Part shown: one piece after another, positions 7,552-12,687 of the stretch
Layout of the letters: every line of letters starts with the position of its first letter
Position numbering within the stretch: position 1 is the stretch's first letter
Source of the DNA: DATHWB01 sp046565785
GTDB lineage: Bacteria; Actinomycetota; Acidimicrobiia; Spongiisociales; ZC4RG35
Direction of reading: 5' to 3'
DNA length: 12,687 nucleotides
Assembly (NCBI GenBank): GCA_046565785.1
Contig: JBKHXZ010000003.1
Location: forward strand, 1-12,687
Notes under the pieces: generated by a model
What the model saw: only the letters and a program-made list of their open reading frames with translations
Told to the model about the DNA's origin: nothing
Databases searched by the model: none
Program-made: the position numbers and the translations under genes

Positions 7552-8489
7552 GACAGATCCGCGCATTCGGTCTCGAAATATCTCCGGGCTGCCGCCGCCG
7601 CCTCGTCGGAAATCGGTTCGGACGGCGGGAGCAGCCGACGGGGAAACTCGGGATCCACGAGCCACGACGTGAGTTTGTCGAAGGCACCGTCGATGTGACG
7701 CCGCTTCACGGCCGAGTACAGCCCTTCGGCCGCCTCCAGCAGCCGCTTCTGGATCGCGAACGCCTGGTGAAGATCGCCGTCCCGCCCAGCTTCGAACAGG
7801 GCCATGCTGGTGTTCGGGAAGACGGGGGCAAGGCTGCTGATAAGCGAGCACTCCCCGTACACACAGCCGTACGGGAACGGTCCCTGCAGGAAGAAGTGCT
7901 GCAACACCCCTGCCCGTTGCATGACCCCACGAATGAACCCCATGTCCATGGTGCTCGTCTTCGTCGCAACGAGGTTACCGACGCTCTCACACACCATCTC
8001 GTAGTCGGCCGGTGACATGGTGTTCACGCCGTAGGGGTAGTTGTAGTGGAGGAACTCGGCGTCCGGGAACCGACCGCAAACCGCCTCGAAGAAGATTCGC
8101 TTCTCCGACTGCTCCATCGGTCCCCAGGAGGGGAGCACGATCTGGAACATCCGCGCCCCCCGACGATGCGCGTAGGAAATGCGCTCGATCATGTGCTCCA
8201 CGGACAGCGTGATGACGCCCACCTGGGGAAACAGGCCAGGACGATCGGTCGCGTCCAGGAATACGTCGACGATGCGGCGGAACGCATCGTCTCCGACGTT
8301 GTGACCCTCGCCGGCGGTTCCCATCACGTAGAGATGGCTGAATCCGAGGTTCACGAGTCGCTCCGTATGAGCAACGAAGATGTCCTCGTCCAGTTCGAAG
8401 TCCTCGGTCCACGGGGTGTTCACGCCCTTCAGGATTCCCTGCGGGTATCGCGTGGCCCCATGTCGGTCGCTATCGGGCATGTTCCTCAT
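7548..8489 (-). CDS. DapA-family (DHDPS/NAL) class I aldolase or lyase
   Basis: 313 residues, a single TIM barrel of the dihydrodipicolinate synthase / N-acetylneuraminate lyase superfamily. The pyruvate-carboxylate-binding loop is GTAGE (57-61), the catalytic tyrosine is Y149 in HYNYPYG, and the Schiff-base lysine is K177 in VATKTSTMD. These enzymes form an imine with a 2-keto acid and carry out aldol cleavage, condensation or dehydration/deamination. The usual YNxPxxTG is YNYPYGVN here and KDSSGD is KTSTMD, so the substrate pocket differs from lysine-biosynthetic DapA; a catabolic role is more likely. The start could be ATG 8489 or ATG 8480; the second has the better spaced ribosome site (GAGAGGATGAGG just upstream). 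A 48-base gap separates it from the MoaD-like gene and it overlaps the LDH2-type gene by GTGA. Confidence 0.9.
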   Translation of the reverse strand: MRNMPDSDRHGATRYPQGILKGVNTPWTEDFELDEDIFVAHTERLVNLGFSHLYVMGTAGEGHNVGDDAFRRIVDVFLDATDRPGLFPQVGVITLSVEHMIERISYAHRRGARMFQIVLPSWGPMEQSEKRIFFEAVCGRFPDAEFLHYNYPYGVNTMSPADYEMVCESVGNLVATKTSTMDMGFIRGVMQRAGVLQHFFLQGPFPYGCVYGECSLISSLAPVFPNTSMALFEAGRDGDLHQAFAIQKRLLEAAEGLYSAVKRRHIDGAFDKLTSWLVDPEFPRRLLPPSEPISDEAAAAARRYFETECADLS

Positions 8490-8506
8490 CCTCTCGGTGT
8501 CCGATA

Positions 8507-8516
8507 CCCGGCCGGG
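8507..8516. repeat. Perfect 10-base palindrome CCCGGCCGGG in the MoaD-DapA gap
   Basis: This palindrome sits in the only sizeable gap (8490-8537) inside the right operon, upstream of the DapA-family gene. It may be chance in GC-rich DNA, a small hairpin or an internal regulator site. No promoter is obvious. Confidence 0.25.
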
Positions 8517-8537
8517 CGACGGAACGTCTGCATGGGT

Positions 8538-8786
8538 TCAGCCGCCGGCGATCGCCGGCACGAAGTGAATGTCCGTACCTGCGTCCACCCGAATGAACTC
8601 GGCATTGGGAACCACCTCACCGTCGAGTGCGACGTTCAGCGACTCGTCCAAGACAGGGGCGAGATCGGGGAACCGCCTGGTCAGTTCCCGGATGACCTCC
8701 CCGACCGTGGTGGCATCGACTTCGACGGTCGACTTCCCCGCCGCCCGGCGGCGCAGTTCACCCGACAGGTGGACGAGCGCCTTGAG
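8538..8786 (-). CDS. MoaD/ThiS-family ubiquitin-like sulfur-carrier protein, start unclear
   Basis: The conserved part is about 82 residues. It shows the beta-grasp pattern VHLSGELRRRAAGKSTVEV, then TVGEVIRELTRRFPDL, NVALDGEVV, DAGTDIHFVPAIAGG, and ends in the di-glycine tail that MoaD-type carriers use for adenylation and thiocarboxylation. MoaD supplies sulfur for molybdopterin synthesis, so a copy beside a molybdenum hydroxylase is sensible; a pathway-specific sulfur carrier is the alternative. The start is a problem: between 8918 and 8766 the frame contains no ATG, GTG or TTG except GTG 8918, which would add about 44 Arg/Ser/Cys-rich residues that merely read the large-subunit gene out of frame. 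The coordinate given marks the start of recognisable homology (a CTC codon), not a proven start; CTG 8768 is the nearest near-cognate start. The gene overlaps the end of the large-subunit gene. Confidence 0.75.
   Translation of the reverse strand, partial: LKALVHLSGELRRRAAGKSTVEVDATTVGEVIRELTRRFPDLAPVLDESLNVALDGEVVPNAEFIRVDAGTDIHFVPAIAGG
8544..8559. repeat. Perfect 16-base palindrome GCCGGCGATCGCCGGC
   Basis: It lies over the codons for the PAIAG end of the MoaD-like protein. The inner GGCGATCGCC recurs at 8875-8884. It is probably a by-product of GC-rich codon choice, but as a perfect 8+8 inverted repeat it could also form a short hairpin in the transcript. Confidence 0.3.
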
Positions 8787-11040
8787 ACCGCTCCGCCAGC
8801 AACGCGCCCAAGACCCGGGGAGGCGACATCGGCAGTTCTCTGATCCGAACGCCGGTCGCAGCTTCGATGGCGTTGGCGATCGCCGCCAGCGGAGGCACGA
8901 TCCCGACTTCCCCGACACCTCTCACCCCGAATGGATGGCCGGGGTTGGGTACTTCGACGATGACGGTGTCGATCATCGGGAGATCCGAGGCGACCGGCAT
9001 GCGGTAGTCGAGAAACGACGGGTTCTCCATCCTGCCGTCAGAGTCGAACACGTACTCCTCGTTCAGCGCCCAGCCGATGCCCTGGACCACACCGCCCTGC
9101 ATCTGGCCCTCCACGTAGCTCGGGTGGATCGCCCGCCCGGCGTCTTGCGCCGTGGTGTATCGGAGGACCTTCACCGCTCCGGTGTCGGGATCGACTTCCA
9201 CGTCACAGACTTGCGTCGAGAAAGCCACCCCCACTCCCCGAGCAGTCAACGACTTGGTGGTCGCGATCGGCCCACCCGTCTTCGACGCCGTCGCAGCGAT
9301 GTCCGCGAGAGTCAGGGGCGGCTGGGATCCGTCTTTCGCCTGAGCCTGTCCGTCCACCCACTCGACCTCGTCGGCGCCCATTCCCCAGGTGACGGCGGCC
9401 CGCCGGTTGAGTTCGGCGATGATGTCGCCACAGGCTTCGACGACGGCCATCCCGGTGGCGAACGTCACGCGGCTGCCACCTGTCACGTCCGTATACCCGA
9501 TGGTGTCGGTGTCGACGATGGACGGCCGCACCCGTGCGACGTCGATCCCGAGTGCCTCGGCCGCCATCAAGGCCATCGACGCCCTGCTCCCGCCGATATC
9601 CGGCGAGCCGGTGAGGACCGACACGGTCCCGTCCTCGTGCACGCTGACCGTCGCCGACGAGTCGAGCCCCGCGTTGAACCAGAAACCGGAGGCCACCCCT
9701 CGACCCTGGTTGGGTCCGAGCGGAAGGGAATAGTGCGGGTGTTGCCTGATCGCTTCCAGCGTCTCACGGAATCCGATTCGCCGGAACGCAGGCCCGTAGG
9801 TTGATTCGATGCCCTCTTCGACCGCGTTACCCATCCGGAGTTCGATCGGGTCCAGGCCCAAGGTGTCGGCGATCTCATCGAGCACGGACTCGGTACCGAA
9901 CGCGGCGAGCGGGGCACCTGGAGCCCGGTAGGCGGCCACCTTCGGGATGTTCAGGACGACGTCCAATCCCTCGATTCGCACATCACCGATGTCGTAAGGG
10001 GCGAAAACCGTCTGACAGGCTGCGCCGACCGGAGACCCCGGGAACGCTCCCGCGTCGAACGCCATCCACGCCTCGCCCGCGACCAGCTTGCCGTCCGACG
10101 TGGCACCGAGCTTGATCCGAACCCGTCCGCCGGGACCTGGCCCGGTCGCGATGAAGACCTCTTCCCGGCCCATCACGAGCTTCACGGGACGGCCGGCCTT
10201 GGCTGACAACAGGACCGCCAACGGCTCGAGGTAGATCGTCGTCTTCCCCCCGAAGCCGCCTCCGATCTCCGCCGGCACGACCCGGAGCCGCGACGGATCC
10301 CACCCGAGCACCTTGGCGGTGAGCGTCCGCACCAGGAAGTGCCCCTGTGAGGAGCACCAGACGGTGGAACGACCGTCGTCGCCGGTGTCGGCCACGACGG
10401 CGTGCGGCTCGATGTATCCCTGGTGCACCGGCCGAGTCAGGAACTCCCTCTCGATGACCAGATCTGCCCGGGCGAATGCTTCCTCGACTTCTCCCCGTTC
10501 GAAGATGACCCGCTTGGCGACGTTGGTCGGCCCGACATCCGAGCCGGACCCGCCCTTGGTGCGCAGATCCTCGTGCAGGATCGGAGCATCCGGCGCCAGG
10601 GCTTCATCGACGGTGAGGACGTGTGGGAGCGGCTCGTACTCGACTTTGATCGCCGCCGCAGCTGCTTCGGCGGCCTTCCGGGTCGTTGCGGCTACTGCCG
10701 CCACCGGATGCCCCACGTACAGCACCTTGTCGCGGGCGAGGACGTTGCGGGAGAGATCGCGGAAGTCCACGGCGGACTCGCCCGCCTGGGCCTCCTCGGA
10801 GCTGATCTCGGGTAGATCGGCCGCCGTTACGACCGCCTTCACGCCAGGGATCGAGATCGCAGCATCGATGTCGACGGAGCGAATCCTGGCATGGGCATGC
10901 GGACTCCGGAGGACGATGCCCACGAGCATCCCGGGCAGGTGCAGGTCCGCACCGAACCGCGCCTTACCGGTGACCTTCTCCAACCCGTCCGGTCGCACCG
11001 GGCGGGTACCGATCCACTTGTAGGACTCCAACGTCGTCAT
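8758..11040 (-). CDS. Xanthine dehydrogenase-family hydroxylase, molybdopterin large subunit (CoxL/CutL-like)
   Basis: 760 residues, the normal size. It would hold the Mo-cytosine-dinucleotide cofactor and hydroxylate an aldehyde, purine or N-heterocycle using water. Motifs in order: KVTGKARFGADL (22-33) at the a/b-hammerhead N-terminus, HQGYIEPHAVV (206-216), GGGFGGK (260-266), AYRAPGAP (370-377), GSPDIGGSRAS (478-488), QMQGGVVQGIGWALNEEY (646-663) and GVRGVGEVG (705-713), where E711 is the expected catalytic glutamate. The AYRCSFR cysteine loop of true CO dehydrogenase is absent (AYRAPGA instead), so it is not form I CODH. ATG 11040 is fixed by an ATGA overlap with the [2Fe-2S] subunit gene and a strong AGGAGGT ribosome site; the frame stays open upstream to 11337 but that is shadow. 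It forms a complex with the two preceding gene products. Confidence 0.95.
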   Translation of the reverse strand: MTTLESYKWIGTRPVRPDGLEKVTGKARFGADLHLPGMLVGIVLRSPHAHARIRSVDIDAAISIPGVKAVVTAADLPEISSEEAQAGESAVDFRDLSRNVLARDKVLYVGHPVAAVAATTRKAAEAAAAAIKVEYEPLPHVLTVDEALAPDAPILHEDLRTKGGSGSDVGPTNVAKRVIFERGEVEEAFARADLVIEREFLTRPVHQGYIEPHAVVADTGDDGRSTVWCSSQGHFLVRTLTAKVLGWDPSRLRVVPAEIGGGFGGKTTIYLEPLAVLLSAKAGRPVKLVMGREEVFIATGPGPGGRVRIKLGATSDGKLVAGEAWMAFDAGAFPGSPVGAACQTVFAPYDIGDVRIEGLDVVLNIPKVAAYRAPGAPLAAFGTESVLDEIADTLGLDPIELRMGNAVEEGIESTYGPAFRRIGFRETLEAIRQHPHYSLPLGPNQGRGVASGFWFNAGLDSSATVSVHEDGTVSVLTGSPDIGGSRASMALMAAEALGIDVARVRPSIVDTDTIGYTDVTGGSRVTFATGMAVVEACGDIIAELNRRAAVTWGMGADEVEWVDGQAQAKDGSQPPLTLADIAATASKTGGPIATTKSLTARGVGVAFSTQVCDVEVDPDTGAVKVLRYTTAQDAGRAIHPSYVEGQMQGGVVQGIGWALNEEYVFDSDGRMENPSFLDYRMPVASDLPMIDTVIVEVPNPGHPFGVRGVGEVGIVPPLAAIANAIEAATGVRIRELPMSPPRVLGALLAERSQGARPPVG

Positions 11041-11516
11041 CGGACCTCCTCCCTCATCTCCTCCGCGGTATCGAGGATCGCCCGTACGATCTTGTCGTAC
11101 CCGGTGCAGCGACAGAGATTGCCGGCGATGGCGTATCTCACCTGCTGTTCGGTCGGATTCGGATTCTGATCGAGCAGTGCCTTCGCGGCGATCAGGAAGC
11201 CGGGCGTGCAGATCCCGCACTGCAGGGCGGCGCCGGTCAGGAAATGCTGCTGCAGCGGATGGAGACTTCCGGACAGGGCCATTCCTTCGACGGTGCGGAC
11301 CTCCTTGCCCTCGATCTCGGCAGCGAAGACCAGACACGAGCAGACCAGCCGGTCATCGAGAAGTACTGAACATGCGCCGCAGTCCCCTGTTCCACAACCC
11401 TCTTTCACTCCGACGAGGTGGAGCACATCTCGGAGCGTTGTGAGAAGCGTCTCGTCGTCGTCGACGAGCATCTCAGTCTCATCGCCGTTCACCATGCATG
11501 TGACTCGGGTCTTCAT
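11037..11516 (-). CDS. Molybdenum hydroxylase [2Fe-2S] subunit (CoxS/CutS-like)
   Basis: 159 residues, standard for CoxS-type subunits. It passes electrons from the Mo centre to FAD through two [2Fe-2S] clusters. The N-terminal plant-ferredoxin-like domain has C41, C46, C49 and C61 (GCGTGDCGACS...CSC). The C-terminal helical domain has C100/C103 (QCGICTPG) and C135/C137 (LCRCTGY). All eight ligands are present. The start is ATG 11516, which overlaps the FAD-subunit stop as ATGA and has AGAGGG five bases upstream; a longer open frame to 11627 is not needed. The gene order M-S-L is that of coxMSL and related operons. Confidence 0.95.
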   Translation of the reverse strand: MKTRVTCMVNGDETEMLVDDDETLLTTLRDVLHLVGVKEGCGTGDCGACSVLLDDRLVCSCLVFAAEIEGKEVRTVEGMALSGSLHPLQQHFLTGAALQCGICTPGFLIAAKALLDQNPNPTEQQVRYAIAGNLCRCTGYDKIVRAILDTAEEMREEVR

Positions 11517-12373
11517 TCCCGCCCTCTCGCTCGCTCGGTCGCCGTGCGCAAGACTCTCGTGGTCATCACACCTGCTACATGGGTTCGGAATTCCTTCGTC
11601 CCCCGTTTGTCGTCGATCGGCCGGCACGCGTCTCGGGCGAGCGCCGCCACCGCCGTCAGCCCGTCTTCATCCAGCGGTCGTCCGGCCAAGGCCTCGGTGA
11701 CCCCGGGAACCAGCACAACAATCGGAGCCACAGCGGCGAGAGCCAATCGGGCATCGACGATCGATCCGCCCGCGTCGACCATGACGCGGGCCGCAGCACC
11801 CACGACGGCAATGTCCATCTCGGTCCTCGGCGTGAACCGGAGGTACGCGTCAGCGGTTCGAGGGCCGGGGCGGTCGAGGAGGAATTCGACGACGAACTCG
11901 CCAGATGCGAGCGCGGTACGCCCCGGCCCAAGCATGAATTCCGCTATCGGGATTTCCTTGAATCCGCCGGAACCGGCGACGACTACTCGAGCCCCGTTGA
12001 CGAACAGTGGCCCCCCGGAGTCGGCGGCCGGAGAGGCGTTGCACACGTTGCCTCCCAAGCTGGCGCGGTTCTGCACCTGGTTGGACCCGATCAGAGCAAC
12101 CGCCTCAGTCAGTCCAGGAAAGTCCTCGGAAAGCTCGGCATGTCCGGCCAGGTCGGCCGCCGGCGTCGCCGCGCCGATCCGCCAGGCTCCATCGACAGCC
12201 TCGACCGACGTGGCACGAGCGACGCCCTTGAGATCGACGAGCAGGTCAAGGAGTTGCCGACCTGCTCTTGACTGCGGAAGGAGGTCGGTGGCACCGGCGA
12301 ACACCCTCGCCTCGGGATGCACGGATAACAGAGTCCGTACCTCATCGATCGTCGAAGGGGCGACGTACCTCAC
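11513..12373 (-). CDS. Molybdenum hydroxylase FAD-binding subunit (CoxM/CutM-like)
   Basis: 286 residues, typical of CoxM-type medium subunits. FAD-binding marks are AGATDLLP (26-33) and NRASLGGNVCNASPAADSGGPL (102-123), matching the two pyrophosphate-binding stretches of the vanillyl-alcohol-oxidase-like fold; the C-terminal CO-dehydrogenase flavoprotein domain ends with the usual ...DDKRGTKEFRTHVAGVM pattern. It takes electrons from the [2Fe-2S] subunit and passes them to NAD or the respiratory chain. The start is GTG 12373 with GAGAGGCGGG just upstream. First gene of the right operon, with a TATACT -10 box about 47 bases upstream. Confidence 0.94.
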   Translation of the reverse strand: MRYVAPSTIDEVRTLLSVHPEARVFAGATDLLPQSRAGRQLLDLLVDLKGVARATSVEAVDGAWRIGAATPAADLAGHAELSEDFPGLTEAVALIGSNQVQNRASLGGNVCNASPAADSGGPLFVNGARVVVAGSGGFKEIPIAEFMLGPGRTALASGEFVVEFLLDRPGPRTADAYLRFTPRTEMDIAVVGAAARVMVDAGGSIVDARLALAAVAPIVVLVPGVTEALAGRPLDEDGLTAVAALARDACRPIDDKRGTKEFRTHVAGVMTTRVLRTATERARGRE

Positions 12374-12425
12374 GACCCGCCTCTCACGACCATGTGCCTA
12401 CCCTCCCTCGTTCCATCAAAGTATA

Positions 12426-12433
12426 AGACATTT
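12426..12433 (-). promoter_or_regulatory. Operator-like motif, copy 3 (minus strand AAATGTCT)
   Basis: The minus strand reads ATCAAATGTCTTATACT. CAAATGTCT is identical to the left part of copy 1 at 3488-3496. It is a half-site; the right GAC arm is absent. It abuts the TATACT -10 box of the Mo-hydroxylase operon. Confidence 0.35.
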
Positions 12434-12514
12434 GATCTACGCCACCACGCACTTCATCCCCCCACCGAACACGCTAACCGAGCCCAGTTCTCGCAGGTCG
12501 ACGAATCTCATCCT

Positions 12515-12532
12515 AAATTGTCTGACATATCG
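12515..12532 (+). promoter_or_regulatory. Operator-like motif, copy 4, best match (AAATTGTCTGACATATCG)
   Basis: It contains the perfect inverted repeat TGTC-T-GACA (12519-12527). It overlaps the plus-strand TAAATT -10-like box and lies 20 bases upstream of the GTG at 12552. The GT-NNN-AC core suggests a FadR-type GntR repressor site (inference). Confidence 0.5.
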
Positions 12533-12551
12533 CCGAGGTGGGGAGAACATC

Positions 12552-12687
12552 GTGGGCACAAGCGACGGCAAGCGCCCTCTTGTCACGTTCGTGGATCCGC
12601 TGACGTGGAGCCGCGATTACTCGTACTCGATCGAGGAGGAAGCGTTCGCCGCCGCCGGCGTCGAGTTCGTCATCCCCACTGACGAGG
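12552..12687 (+). CDS. Probable D-isomer-specific 2-hydroxyacid dehydrogenase, N-terminus only
   Basis: Only 45 codons are present before the right edge. From GTG 12552, with GGGGAG six bases upstream, the product begins GTSDGKRPLVTFVDPLTW and continues with SIEEEAFAAAGVEFVIPTDE. An N-terminal strand followed by a helix of the type IEREVLAEAGAEVV is the usual opening of the phosphoglycerate/hydroxypyruvate dehydrogenase-like (2-hydroxyacid dehydrogenase) fold. No catalytic residue is inside the window, so the call is tentative. It is divergent from the Mo-hydroxylase operon and probably co-regulated with it through the motif at 12515-12532. Confidence 0.5.
   Translation, partial: MGTSDGKRPLVTFVDPLTWSRDYSYSIEEEAFAAAGVEFVIPTDE

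Larger units (their letters stand above)
12374..12551. promoter_or_regulatory. Divergent promoter region between the Mo-hydroxylase operon and the right-edge gene
   Basis: This 178-base gap is less GC-rich than the genes around it and is the control region for both directions. The minus strand has a TATACT -10 box at 12425-12420 giving a leader of roughly 40 bases to GTG 12373; the -35 is poor. The plus strand has a TAAATT -10-like box at 12514-12519. Two operator-like motifs lie in it, one per direction, each touching the -10. Confidence 0.6.

Noticed and set aside
7552..7851. A 100-residue N-terminal extension of the LDH2-type protein
   Set aside because: It overlaps the DapA-family gene out of frame; GTG 7551 at the GTGA junction gives the normal family length.
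7040..8884. Several GCGATCGC octamers resembling the cyanobacterial HIP1 element
   Set aside because: They lie within coding sequence at Ile-Ala or Asp-Arg type codons of a GC-rich genome and need no special explanation; nothing else suggests a cyanobacterium.
11041..11337. A 99-residue N-terminal extension of the Mo large subunit
   Set aside because: It overlaps the [2Fe-2S] subunit gene out of frame and is Arg-rich and unconserved; ATG 11040 has a strong ribosome site and an ATGA junction.
8758..12373. Form I CO dehydrogenase operon
   Set aside because: Subunit order fits, but the AYRCSFR cysteine loop needed for the Mo-Cu centre is absent.
1..12687. Mobile elements, tRNAs, rRNAs, CRISPR arrays
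   Set aside because: No transposase or integrase motif, no regularly spaced repeats, and no cloverleaf-like or rRNA-like stretch was seen on either strand.

Overview
This is a GC-rich chromosomal window with tightly packed genes, frequent GTG starts and 4-base stop/start overlaps. Together with the type of molybdenum hydroxylase and MFS exporter present, this suggests an actinomycete-like bacterium (Actinomycetota or a similar high-GC soil or aquatic lineage). No rRNA, tRNA, transposase, phage gene or CRISPR array is visible, so taxonomy rests on style and protein flavour only.

Layout, left to right. (1) Positions 1-4747 hold a minus-strand run of four catabolic genes, read right to left: a metal-dependent amidohydrolase, a PLP enzyme of the sphingosine-1-phosphate lyase / group II decarboxylase superfamily, an N-acyl-D-amino-acid deacylase (D-aminoacylase), and a D-threonine aldolase / D-serine dehydratase-type PLP enzyme that runs off the left edge. 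(2) Positions 4830-6494 hold one divergent plus-strand gene for an MFS_3 (EntS-like) transporter with a soluble C-terminal domain. (3) Positions 6511-12373 hold a second minus-strand operon, again read right to left: FAD subunit, [2Fe-2S] subunit and molybdopterin large subunit of a xanthine dehydrogenase-family hydroxylase, a MoaD/ThiS-like small protein, a DapA-family aldolase/lyase, and an LDH2-type (malate/L-lactate, YlbC-like) dehydrogenase. (4) At 12552 a divergent plus-strand gene begins, probably a D-isomer-specific 2-hydroxyacid dehydrogenase, cut by the right edge.

The set reads as a catabolic island. D-aminoacylase would free a D-amino acid; the D-threonine aldolase-like enzyme would cleave or deaminate it; a molybdenum hydroxylase could oxidise an aldehyde or heterocycle; a DapA-family lyase and two classes of 2-hydroxyacid/2-keto acid oxidoreductase would process keto/hydroxy acids; the MFS protein would move substrate or product. 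The actual substrate cannot be read from sequence. No regulator gene lies in the window, but a short operator-like motif (core TGTCTGAC, best form AAATTGTCTGACATATCG) recurs in the three regulatory gaps at about 3.49, 4.78 and 12.42-12.53 kb. This suggests that both operons, the transporter and the right-edge gene form one regulon under a trans-acting repressor encoded elsewhere.
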